From assembly GCA_035526825.1 (NCBI GenBank), contig DATLBT010000038.1, positions 1-49,895 on the forward strand: a stretch of 49,895 nt of DNA, read 5' to 3'. This stretch comes from JACPFV01 sp035526825. Lineage in GTDB: Bacteria; Pseudomonadota; Gammaproteobacteria; Nevskiales; Nevskiaceae. Shown one piece after another: positions 24,386 through 32,364 of this stretch (position 1 is the first letter of the stretch; each line of letters begins with the position of its first letter). The notes beneath the pieces were generated by a model, which saw nothing but the letters and a program-made list of their open reading frames with translations, did not search any database and was not told the DNA's origin. The translations under genes and the position numbers were made by a program.

Positions 24386-25555
24386 CTAATTCCCCGGCAG
24401 CGTCAGCATCATGATCGTTCCGCCACCCGCCGCCGACTGCGCGTGCAACGAACCGCCGTGGAGCTGCAACACCTTGCGGCAGATGGCGAGTCCGATGCCG
24501 GACCCGGGAAATGCATCCGGTGCGTTGAGCCGCGGGTGCCGCTCGAAGATCCTGCCCAAATGGCGCGCATCGATGCCGATGCCGCGATCGGCGATGCGCA
24601 CTTCCCAGTTCTCGCCCGCGCGCGCCGCGGCAACGCTCACGACCGGCGACTCGCCGGGCTGGAACTTGATCGCGTTGTCGATGAGCTGACGAAACACTTC
24701 CACCAGTTGCTCGCGCTGCCCGGTCACCGTCGGCAACGGGCCGCAGTCGAGCCGCACGCCGCGCGCGTCAATGACGTCCCTGAGGTGAGCGGCGGCTTCC
24801 TCCATCGCCTCACCCAACGCCACCGGCCCCGGCACGTGCGCGCCGTGGCCGATCGAGGTATACGCCAGCAAGCCGTCGATGATGCGGTGCAGGTCGCGCG
24901 AAGCCCCCACGACATAGTCCAGGTATTCCCCGCCGACGCCGGCGAGTTGGGCCTGATACTTGTCCTGCAAGCGCTGCGCGTATCGCACCAGCGTCCGCAA
25001 TGGCGTTTGCAGGTCGTGCGACGCCGCGTGCGCGAAGCGCTCGATTTCCTCGTTGTACAACGCGAGCTGGCGCTCGCGCTGCGCCTGCGCGTGCAGGACT
25101 GCGTAGGTGCGCAGCGCCGTGACGGTGAGCACGTGGAGGCGCTCGAAGGTCAGCTCGGTCTTGGTACGGTAATCGTCGATTTCGTAGCGGTGCACGACGT
25201 CGCGTGCCGGCGCCTGGCCGGGCTGGCCGGTGCGCAGCACGATGCGCACGATGCGATTGCCGAGTTGCTCGCGAATCCAGTGGGTCAGCTCGAGGCCGGC
25301 CTGGTCGGTTTCCATGACCACGTCGACCAGCGCGAGGGCGATGTCGTCGTTGGAGCGCAAGACCTCGCGCGCCTCGGCGGCCGAGTGCGCGCTGAGCATC
25401 GTCAGGCCGCGACCCTGGTACTCGAAGCCGGTGAAGCTCAGGCGCGTGACGTTGTGCACGTCGCGGTCGTCGTCGACCACCAGCACACGCCATGGCGCGG
25501 GCGGCGCCAGGGTTGGCTTGCCCTCGTCAGCCAGGCTCAGCGCAATGGAGCTCAT
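24386..25555 (-). CDS. Receiver domain fused to sensor histidine kinase
   Basis: The 389-residue protein has its receiver at the N-terminus, the reverse of common hybrid kinases. Residues 22-140 are a receiver domain (VLVVDDDRD, phospho-acceptor Asp78 in ALVDVV), followed by the linker DDYRTKTELTFERL that recalls DUF3369 regions. Residues about 165-230 are HisKA with His180 in ASHDLQTPLR, and the HATPase domain has the N-box DNAIKF and Gly boxes DRGIGID and GSGIGLAICR. There is no membrane segment, so it is cytosolic and probably takes a phosphate from another kinase. ATG 25555 is preferred; ATG 25609 adds 18 residues. Confidence 0.87.
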   Translation of the reverse strand: MSSIALSLADEGKPTLAPPAPWRVLVVDDDRDVHNVTRLSFTGFEYQGRGLTMLSAHSAAEAREVLRSNDDIALALVDVVMETDQAGLELTHWIREQLGNRIVRIVLRTGQPGQAPARDVVHRYEIDDYRTKTELTFERLHVLTVTALRTYAVLHAQAQRERQLALYNEEIERFAHAASHDLQTPLRTLVRYAQRLQDKYQAQLAGVGGEYLDYVVGASRDLHRIIDGLLAYTSIGHGAHVPGPVALGEAMEEAAAHLRDVIDARGVRLDCGPLPTVTGQREQLVEVFRQLIDNAIKFQPGESPVVSVAAARAGENWEVRIADRGIGIDARHLGRIFERHPRLNAPDAFPGSGIGLAICRKVLQLHGGSLHAQSAAGGGTIMMLTLPGN

Positions 25556-25621
25556 GCGGTGGGATTGTCGCCTGTAGGGTCCCCTAACGGCATGGGCAAT
25601 AGTGCCCATGAGCGGAGCTGC

Positions 25622-26152
25622 TCAGGGCCCGGACCAACCCGCCGCCGTGCGGAAATTCTTCAAGTCTTCCGCGTGCTTGAGCCGCAGTTCCCGCCGCAGC
25701 TGGGCCTCCTCGAAGCGGTGTTTTTCGATCCGCGTTTCCGGCACCAGCGGCGGCACCCGCCGGGCCTTGCCGTGGGCGTCCTGGGCGACGAAGGTCAGGT
25801 ACGCGGACAGGATATGGCGGCGGTCGCCCCCACCCACGCGTTCGGCCTCGACCTTGCAGCCGATCTCCATCGAGCTGTTCCACGCCCGGTTCACGGCCGC
25901 ATTGAAGATCAGCACGTCGCCACGCCGCGCCGGAGCGATGAAGTGCACGGCGTCCACGCCCACGGTCACGCAAACGCCGCCGGCGTGGCGATCGGCGGCG
26001 ACCGCGGCGAAGCGGTCCATCTGCGCCATGATCAAGCCGCCGAACACGGTATCGTTGGCGTTGAGGTCGTTGGGAAAAACCATGTAGACCTGCTCGCGCA
26101 CGCTCGAGTAGGCAACGGGTTTGGGCGCCAGGCTGTCCGATGAGCTCGTCAT
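25622..26152 (-). CDS. Acyl-CoA thioesterase, hotdog fold
   Basis: The 176-residue protein resembles the YciA/BACH group that hydrolyses acyl-CoA to free acid and CoA. The hotdog signature NDLNANDTVFGGLIMAQMD at about residues 29-47 holds the catalytic Asn/Asp region, and VTVGVDAVHFIAPARRGD follows as the second conserved strand. ATG 26152 is chosen because the frame's longer start (26179) would overlap the divergent gene. It stands alone, divergent from the propeller-protein gene. Confidence 0.88.
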   Translation of the reverse strand: MTSSSDSLAPKPVAYSSVREQVYMVFPNDLNANDTVFGGLIMAQMDRFAAVAADRHAGGVCVTVGVDAVHFIAPARRGDVLIFNAAVNRAWNSSMEIGCKVEAERVGGGDRRHILSAYLTFVAQDAHGKARRVPPLVPETRIEKHRFEEAQLRRELRLKHAEDLKNFRTAAGWSGP

Positions 26153-26169
26153 GTGACATAAGGTAACGC

Positions 26170-27540
26170 ATGCGCTCACTCATGCTTGGCGTGGTGCTCG
26201 TCGTACTGGCCTTACCCCTCGGCGCGGCCGACGCGCCCGCCACCCCATCCGGCTTCGTCGGCCATTACCAGGCCGCGATGCGCGCGCGCGAAAGCAAGGA
26301 CTACGTCGCGATGGAGACCGCGTTGCGCGAGGCATTGAAGCTGCGCCCGGTGCATCCCGCGGCAACGTATCAACTGGCGGCCGCGCTGGCGCTGCAGGAC
26401 AAGCCCCGGCCGGCCGTCGACGAGCTGCGGCGGCTCGCGCGCATGGGCCTGACTTTCGACGCCGCCGGTGACGCCGACTTCGCCGCACTGCGCGGACGCA
26501 CCGGCTTTGACGATGTTGCCGCCGATTTCCGGCGCAACGCCCTGCCGCGTGGCGAAGCGCGCGTCGGCTTCACCGTGCCTGCGCCGTCGTTCATCCCGGA
26601 AGGCCTGGCCTACGACGACGATGAAAACGAGTTCTTCCTCGGCAGCGTGCGCCAGCGCCGCATCGAGCGGGTGCGCGAGGATGGCAGCCGCGAGGCGCTC
26701 AAGCCGGCCAAGCCGCTGTGGGCCGTGATGGGACTCGCCGTCGACAAGGACGACGAAAAGCTGTGGGCGGCCACCTCGGCATTGCCCGAGATGGAAAAAG
26801 CGGAAGCATCGGAGCTCGGCCGCGCCGCGATCGTGGTGTTCGACCTCGAGTCGGGCGCGGAGGACAAGCGCTACGAGCTGCCGTCCGATGGCCGCAAGCA
26901 CGTGATCGGCGACCTGCTGCCGCCGCGCGACGGCAAGGTCTACGCGACCGACAGTGCGGCGGGCGAGCTGCTCGAGCTGGACCTCGCCAGCGGCCGCTTC
27001 ACCGCGCTCGGCCCCGCCGGCGCGATGGCCTCACCGCAGGGCCTGGCCTGGGCTCGCGGCGGCCGCTCGTTGTTCGTGGCCGACTACACGCAGGGGCTTT
27101 ACCGTTACGACCTCCGGCGCCGCGAGCTGAAGCGGCTCGAGGTGTCGCGGGACATCTGCGTCTACGGCATCGACGGCCTGTACCGTTATGGCGACGAGCT
27201 GGTCGCGGTCCAGAACGGCGTGCGCCCGCATCGCGTGATCCAGCTCGAGCTCGAGCGTGACCGCCGCGTGCGCGGCGCGCGGGTGCTGGCGTCGGCGCTG
27301 AGGCAATTCGACGAGCCCGCGCTCGGCGTGATCGATGGGGACCGCTTTCATTTCATCGCCAACAGCCAGTGGGGCAAGTTCGGCAAGGATCACGCCTTGC
27401 CGCCCGAGGCCGAACTGAAAGGACCGGTGATCTTGCGCATCGACCTCGGGCGCCGCGAGGGCGAGCAGCCGTCGCGTGGCCCGGGCGCGGCGCCAGCCCC
27501 GACGCAAGGCCCCTTGCCCTTGCCGGTGCCACGATTGTGA
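26170..27540 (+). CDS. Exported TPR plus SMP-30-like beta-propeller protein
   Basis: The 456-residue protein has a signal peptide (cleavage near Gly-Ala-Ala-Asp, residue 20). Residues 30-100 contain two TPR-like helices (ALREALKLRPVHPAATYQLA). Residues about 135-440 show repeating propeller blades, for example SFIPEGLAYDDDENEFFLGS, AMASPQGLAW and SLFVADYTQGLYRYD, as in SMP-30/gluconolactonase-like proteins. The C-terminus is a Pro-rich tail. It is presumably periplasmic; no substrate can be given. AAGG seven bases upstream supports the start. The stop overlaps the next gene (GTGA). Confidence 0.78.
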   Translation: MRSLMLGVVLVVLALPLGAADAPATPSGFVGHYQAAMRARESKDYVAMETALREALKLRPVHPAATYQLAAALALQDKPRPAVDELRRLARMGLTFDAAGDADFAALRGRTGFDDVAADFRRNALPRGEARVGFTVPAPSFIPEGLAYDDDENEFFLGSVRQRRIERVREDGSREALKPAKPLWAVMGLAVDKDDEKLWAATSALPEMEKAEASELGRAAIVVFDLESGAEDKRYELPSDGRKHVIGDLLPPRDGKVYATDSAAGELLELDLASGRFTALGPAGAMASPQGLAWARGGRSLFVADYTQGLYRYDLRRRELKRLEVSRDICVYGIDGLYRYGDELVAVQNGVRPHRVIQLELERDRRVRGARVLASALRQFDEPALGVIDGDRFHFIANSQWGKFGKDHALPPEAELKGPVILRIDLGRREGEQPSRGPGAAPAPTQGPLPLPVPRL

Positions 27541-28202
27541 GGCGTCGGCGCGCCCTCTTGCTGACTTTGATTTCGCTCGCCACCGTGCCGGCGCGCGCGC
27601 AGGAAGAGGACCCCGCTGCGATGCTCGCGAAGCTGGAGCAGCGATTGCTGGCGGCGCACCGTGTCGAAATCGAGGCTCGCATCGAGGCACGCGGCGCCCT
27701 CACCGCAAACCTTGCAGGCCGTGGCGAATGGCGCGAAGGCAACGTCACCACCGTGGCGTTTGCGGGCAAGCTCGGCGGCGCACCCTCCGACGTCGCCCTC
27801 AGCGCCGACGGCCACGCGCTGCAGATGCAGCACAACGCGCACACGCGACGCTCGCGCGTTGCCGCCGAAACCAATCGCGCGTTGCTCGTCGGTTTCGCGC
27901 GCATGGGGTTGATGCACAACGTGGCGCGCCTGACCGGCTTGCAGGAGCCCGACCGCGCAGGCGGCGGCGTTGCCGACTGGGCGCGGCTGGACAGCTTCCG
28001 GCCCACGACTTTCGCCCAGGCAGGACCGCTCGAGGGCTTGATGTCTTTGGGCTTCGACCTCGTGATCGACGAGGTTGCCAGCCCCGTGCAACTCTGGCTC
28101 GACCCGGTCACACAGTTGCCGAAGCGGCGCCAGCTGACCGTGCGGTTTGGCGACGGCGAGATGACGGTCGTTGAGGATTACCTCAAGTTTGTGGTGGAGT
28201 AG
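27537..28202 (+). CDS. Exported protein, possibly LolA-like/DUF2092 fold
   Basis: The 221-residue protein begins at a GTG that overlaps the previous stop, with signal peptide MRRRRALLLTLISLATVPARA. The mature part has a helix (AMLAKLEQRLLAAHRVEIEA) followed by beta strands, one carrying QLWLDPVTQLPKRRQLTVRF. This strand pattern recalls the LolA-like family in which a concave beta sheet binds lipid or polymer, but the match is weak. It is probably made together with the propeller protein. Confidence 0.65.
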   Translation: MRRRRALLLTLISLATVPARAQEEDPAAMLAKLEQRLLAAHRVEIEARIEARGALTANLAGRGEWREGNVTTVAFAGKLGGAPSDVALSADGHALQMQHNAHTRRSRVAAETNRALLVGFARMGLMHNVARLTGLQEPDRAGGGVADWARLDSFRPTTFAQAGPLEGLMSLGFDLVIDEVASPVQLWLDPVTQLPKRRQLTVRFGDGEMTVVEDYLKFVVE

Positions 28203-28214
28203 GCGACAGGTCTG

Positions 28215-30767
28215 ATGCGTTCTACTGAACCGAGGCGCATACGCATCCTTCTCGTCGAAGACGACGAGTCGTGGGCGGAGTTCGTTCGCAGGTTACTGAG
28301 TGACGTCCCGGAAATCGCGTGCGAATGGGACAGGGCGCGCAGCTGCGCTGAAGCGGCGGAAAAACTCGGTGCTCCCGGCATTGACCTGTGCCTGATGGAC
28401 TACCGCCTGCAAGATGGCGTCGGGCTGGACCTGGTCAAGCAGGCCGTCGCGCTCGGCAGTCGCTTCCCGATCGTGTTCCTGACCGGCGAGGAGGACGTCA
28501 ACATTGCAGTCGAGGCGGTCAAGGCCGGCGCCACCAACTATCTGTTCAAGCGATCCTTGTCGCGACAAATTCTGGTCGACGCGATCCGGAAAGCGCTGCC
28601 CGCGCAGGGTGGCGAGGGCCGCGAAACGATCGTCCTCATCGGGGCGCTGCCCGCGGGTACCACGCTATTCGAGTACCGGCTCGATCGTGTGCTCGGCCAC
28701 GGCGGCTTCGGCATCACTTACCTCGCGTGGGACTCGAATCTCGACAAGCAGGTTGCGATCAAGGAATACCTGCCGGACGAACTCGCGGTACGCGGCCTCG
28801 ACAGCCACGTGGCGGTGCGCACGCCGGGGCACCAGGATGCGTTCCAGTGGGGCCTGCAGCAGTTCCTGAAGGAAGCCAAGGCGCTCGCGCGCTTTTCGCA
28901 CCCCAACTTGATCCGCGTGCTGCGTTTTTTCGAGGCGAACGGCACGGCGTATTTCGTCACTGAGTACGTCAAGGGTGAAACGCTGTCCGACTTGATCAAG
29001 CGCGAGACCATGCTGCCGGAGTACCGGCTGCGCGCCGTGCTGCTGCCGATCCTTGATGCCGTCGAACAGGTTCATCGCGTTGGCGTGCTGCACCGGGACA
29101 TCAAGCCAGCCAATATCCTGTTGCAGATGGACGGCACTCCCGTCCTGATCGATTTCGGCGCCGCGCGCATCAACGTGGATGACTCGAAGAGTCGATCGAT
29201 CATTGCGGTGTACAGCATCGGATACGCCCCCGTGGAGCAGTACTCCGCGGACGGCCGTCAGGGCCCGTGGACCGATATCTACGCGCTGGCCGCCGTGGCA
29301 TACGCCGCGTTATCCGGTCGGCGGCCGGTGGAGTCGCTCTCCCGCATGCAGGACGATGTGCTGGTCCCCGCGGTGCTGGCTGGACGCCAGAGATACAGCC
29401 CTGCGTTTCTCAAGGCGGTGGACTGGGGCCTGTCGCTGCGCCCGGAGGACCGTCCCCGCAGCGTGACCGAATGGCGGGCCGCTTTCGGCGACGCCGCACG
29501 CCTTGCGGTGCCCGCTGCCGCTGCGCCGGTGGTTGACGGCGCTGATAGCTCGCGCATCAAACCGCCGCCCTGGGTTGAAGGCGACCCCGAATCCACTCTC
29601 CTGTTGCATCTGCAGCGTGTCGGGGCAGCTGCTGCGGCGATGTTCCCACGGCTCACACCATTGCGACGCTACGCAATCCCGGCTGGCGTGGGCATTGTCC
29701 TGCTGCTGGTCGCCGTGACGGCAGCGCTGATCATCGTTGGCAGCCGCCCCGCGCCGCAGACAGTCGTGACCGTTGAGCCCTCGCCTCCGATCGCAACGGC
29801 CCCAGCGCCCGCGCAGACTGCGGAGCCAGCCACATCAGCCACAGACGCCGCTGCAGCGGCCAAACTCGCCAGCCCTGCGCGGGCCAAAAACAAGCCGAAG
29901 GCCGGCGCGGAAAGCGCGACAGAATCCGCGGCGGTTGCGGGGAATAAAAAGTCGCCGGCCAAACCGCTGTCAAAGACGGCGCCGATGCCGGTGATGCAGA
30001 TGACGCCGCGGTCCGCCTTTCAGGACTGTCCGAACTGCCCGGCCATGATCGTGATGCCAGCGAGCACCTTCAGCATGGGCAACCGGAAGGAGCCCGGCAC
30101 GCGCGCCTGGGAAGGCCCGGTGCACTCCGTCACGCTGCGGCGTTTCGCAATCGGCCGGTTCGAGGTGACCGCCGGCCAGTGGCACGAATGCGCCGTCGCC
30201 GGCGCGTGCGCCCGGAAGAATTTCTCAGCGGCCGGGGCGACCCTGGCGATGGTGCGCGTAAGCTGGAATGAGGCTCGCTCGTATGCCACCTGGTTGAGCA
30301 AGATCAGCGGACGCCTTTATCGCTTGCCGTCCGAATCGGAATGGGAGTTCGCCGCTCGCGCCGGCACCCGGACGCAGTGGTCCTGGGGCGAGGACGCCCA
30401 ACGCCAGTGCCTGTTTGCCAACGGTGCGGACGCGTCGGCGCGCGCAACACTGCCGCCTGACACGCGGGTTGCCGGGTGCCGCGATGGCCACGCATCGCTT
30501 GCACCTGTAGGCAGCTTTCCGCCCAACGCGATGGGTCTCCACGATCTGGCTGGCAATGCCTGGGAATGGACCTCAGACTGCTGGCGCGACTCGTACGACG
30601 GTGCGCCGCAGGACGGCAAGCCGGTGAATGTCGCCGGATGCACCACCCGCGTAATCCGCGGCGGTTCATGGCGCACCGGCCCGGACAGCCTGCGCTCGGG
30701 CGCTCGCTGGCGCCGCCCCCAGCAGGACCAGACGGACAGCGTCGGATTTCGCGTAGTGGCGGAATAA
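28215..30767 (+). CDS. Receiver / Ser-Thr kinase / TM / FGE-sulfatase-like fusion
   Basis: This 850-residue protein joins modules normally found apart. Residues 9-130 are a receiver (LLVEDDE; acceptor Asp62; TG and K sites present). Residues about 153-430 are a Hanks-type kinase: Gly-loop LGHGGFGITY, Lys183 in VAIKEY, catalytic HRD motif at 293-295 and DFG at 313-315. One membrane segment spans about 486-510, then a Pro/Ala/Lys-rich linker. Residues about 605-850 are an FGE-sulfatase/SUMF1-like domain (PSESEWEFAARAGT, NAWEWTSDCW, VIRGGSW, GFRVV), which lies outside the cytosol. It may link a two-component signal to Ser/Thr phosphorylation with a periplasmic sensing or binding part. Kinase residues look intact. 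Confidence 0.9.
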   Translation: MRSTEPRRIRILLVEDDESWAEFVRRLLSDVPEIACEWDRARSCAEAAEKLGAPGIDLCLMDYRLQDGVGLDLVKQAVALGSRFPIVFLTGEEDVNIAVEAVKAGATNYLFKRSLSRQILVDAIRKALPAQGGEGRETIVLIGALPAGTTLFEYRLDRVLGHGGFGITYLAWDSNLDKQVAIKEYLPDELAVRGLDSHVAVRTPGHQDAFQWGLQQFLKEAKALARFSHPNLIRVLRFFEANGTAYFVTEYVKGETLSDLIKRETMLPEYRLRAVLLPILDAVEQVHRVGVLHRDIKPANILLQMDGTPVLIDFGAARINVDDSKSRSIIAVYSIGYAPVEQYSADGRQGPWTDIYALAAVAYAALSGRRPVESLSRMQDDVLVPAVLAGRQRYSPAFLKAVDWGLSLRPEDRPRSVTEWRAAFGDAARLAVPAAAAPVVDGADSSRIKPPPWVEGDPESTLLLHLQRVGAAAAAMFPRLTPLRRYAIPAGVGIVLLLVAVTAALIIVGSRPAPQTVVTVEPSPPIATAPAPAQTAEPATSATDAAAAAKLASPARAKNKPKAGAESATESAAVAGNKKSPAKPLSKTAPMPVMQMTPRSAFQDCPNCPAMIVMPASTFSMGNRKEPGTRAWEGPVHSVTLRRFAIGRFEVTAGQWHECAVAGACARKNFSAAGATLAMVRVSWNEARSYATWLSKISGRLYRLPSESEWEFAARAGTRTQWSWGEDAQRQCLFANGADASARATLPPDTRVAGCRDGHASLAPVGSFPPNAMGLHDLAGNAWEWTSDCWRDSYDGAPQDGKPVNVAGCTTRVIRGGSWRTGPDSLRSGARWRRPQQDQTDSVGFRVVAE

Positions 30768-30794
30768 GACGTGCTGTTAACATCCCCGTGGTCT

Positions 30795-31095
30795 GGGCCT
30801 GTAGCTCAGTTGGTTAGAGCAGGGGACTCATCGAAAGGTGCGTTCACGTCGCAAGGCGTGAAATGAACGGGATGAATTCAGGGAAACCGTAGCGGGTGAT
30901 GCCGCCGGCAATCCTGAGCCAAGCCGGGGGTGCACTCCCGGAAGGTGCAGAGACTACCTGAGGGCTTTGAGTGCCCTTGATGACAGGCTCGAGCTTCCCG
31001 CGCCCCACTGGGGCGATGAGATAGTCCACTCCTCGAGGAAACTCGAGGGACAGTGAATCCTTTGGTCGCTGGTTCGAGTCCAGCCGGGCCCACCA
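30795..31095 (+). tRNA. ileX: tRNA-Ile2 (anticodon CAU), interrupted by a group I intron
   Basis: The exons join to a complete tRNA. Acceptor GGGCCTG (30795-30801) pairs with CGGGCCC (31085-31091), then A and an encoded CCA (31093-31095). The D arm is GCTC/GAGC and the T arm GCTGG/CCAGC around TTCGAGT. The anticodon stem GGGGA/TCCTT encloses loop C-T-C-A-T-A-A with CAT at 30829-30831. The body resembles bacterial Ile2 tRNA, whose C34 is changed to lysidine by TilS so that it reads AUA; elongator Met tRNA is the other CAT tRNA and fits less well. A 224-base intron follows T36 of the anticodon. Confidence 0.92.
30832..31055 (+). ncRNA. Self-splicing group I intron in the tRNA-Ile(CAU) anticodon loop
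   Basis: The intron lies right after the anticodon (CAT|CGAAA) and ends in G before AATCC, as group I introns do. GTG at 30838-30840 can pair with the exon CAT as internal guide, with the U-G pair at the 5' splice site. Conserved elements are in order: P (AATTCAGGGAAACC, 30875-30888), Q (AATCCTGAGCC, 30910-30920), R (GGTGCAGAGACTA, 30944-30956) and S (AGATAGTCC, 31019-31027); R GACTA and S TAGTC form P7. P2 is capped by GCAA (30845-30860) and P9 by GAAA (31031-31048). There is no endonuclease gene. It resembles the Azoarcus intron at the same tRNA site. Confidence 0.93.
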
Positions 31096-31194
31096 TTCAT
31101 TATTCCGTTTCATAGCCATCCCTTAGCCACGGCCGCAGCACTTGCTTGATAATCCGCAGTCCAACAAGGCTGACTTTTTCCGGGGCCAGGGAGC

Positions 31195-32361
31195 ATGACG
31201 CAGACAGCCGCGGCCTACACAGACCGCACCGATAGCGCGGACGCTGGTCGCCACCTCGGCGAGCAGGTGAGCCAACATCTCGAGGGTGCACCTCCCGACG
31301 CCGTAATCGTCTTCGCTTCGTCCCGCTTTGACTTCGAGGAGCTCCTTGGCGAACTCTCCTCCACCTGCAAGCCAAAGGTGCTCGTCGGTTCATCGTCGGC
31401 AGGCGAGTTCACCGGGGGTCATCGAGGAGAAGGGACGGCCTGCGCCCTGGCCATCCGGTCGACTGACCTGCAGGTCTCCGCTGGGCTTGGCCTCAAGGTC
31501 GGGGCGGACCGGGCGAAGGCCGCGCAGGACCTTCTTTTGTCATTCAGGGGCCTCGATACGTATGAATACCGTTATCGGTCAGCCCTGATCCTGACGGATG
31601 CGCTTGCCGGGCATGCGGATGACCTGGTCGAGCAACTGACGCTGCTCACTTCCGGCAAGTACCAGTTTGCGGGGGGAGGCGCCGGCGACGATGCAAAATT
31701 TTCGCGCACCCATGTTTTTTACGGCACCAAAGCCTACTCTGATGCCGTCGTTGGGCTTGAATTTCTTTCTAACAAGCCCCTCGGCATTGGCGTGGGTCAC
31801 GGCTGGGTACCTGCCAGCCAGCCTTTTCGGGTTACGGAAGCCTCGGGCATGCGCGTGACGAGCTTGAACGGCATGCCGGCGATCGAGGCCTTCGAGGAGC
31901 ACGCAAAAGCGACAGGTCAGCAATTCGATCGCGCAAAGCCCCTGCCGTTCTTCCTTCACAACATCCTCGGCATCGACACCGGCCACGGCCATCGCTTGCG
32001 GGTGCCCCTCGCCGTGAACGCCGACGGTTCCGTGAATTGCGCCGCCGAGATCACCACCGGAGCGCGCGTTCACATCATGAAGGCGACCGCCGACTCGGCC
32101 GTGACGGCCGCCTCGAACGCCACGGCTTCCGCATTGAAAGCGCTCAATGGGCAGAAACCGGGCGCGGCCTTGTTTTTCGACTGCGTTGCGACTCGCCTTC
32201 GAATGGGCGAGGTGTTCGGGTTCGAGCTCGAGTCCGTAGCCCGGATGCTCGGCGGTGCGGAGCTGGTGGGATGCAATACCTACGGGCAGATCGCGCGCGC
32301 AGAAGGGCAGTTCGGGGGCTTTCACAACTGCACCGCGGTTGTGATGGTGCTGCCGACCTAG
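31195..32361 (+). CDS. FIST-domain sensory protein
   Basis: The 388-residue cytosolic protein matches the FIST plus FIST_C pair, a predicted small-ligand (possibly amino-acid) sensor. Visible features are the N-terminal VIVFASSRFDFEELL and VLVGSSSAGEF, the mid-region FAGGGAGDDAKF, and the C-terminal FFDCVATRLRMGE with LVGCNTYGQIA and NCTAVVMVLPT. It has no output domain; the histidine kinase gene that follows after 3 bases is the likely partner. Confidence 0.9.
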   Translation: MTQTAAAYTDRTDSADAGRHLGEQVSQHLEGAPPDAVIVFASSRFDFEELLGELSSTCKPKVLVGSSSAGEFTGGHRGEGTACALAIRSTDLQVSAGLGLKVGADRAKAAQDLLLSFRGLDTYEYRYRSALILTDALAGHADDLVEQLTLLTSGKYQFAGGGAGDDAKFSRTHVFYGTKAYSDAVVGLEFLSNKPLGIGVGHGWVPASQPFRVTEASGMRVTSLNGMPAIEAFEEHAKATGQQFDRAKPLPFFLHNILGIDTGHGHRLRVPLAVNADGSVNCAAEITTGARVHIMKATADSAVTAASNATASALKALNGQKPGAALFFDCVATRLRMGEVFGFELESVARMLGGAELVGCNTYGQIARAEGQFGGFHNCTAVVMVLPT

Positions 32362-32364
32362 GGG

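Noticed and set aside
30771..30794. tRNA promoter with TAACAT as -10 box
   Set aside because: A matching -35 box at proper distance was not found, so support is too weak for a feature.
30844..31119. Minus-strand open frame over the tRNA region, containing ARLDSNQRPKDS
   Set aside because: It is antisense to the intron-containing tRNA; this peptide type is a known false protein from tRNA antisense translation.
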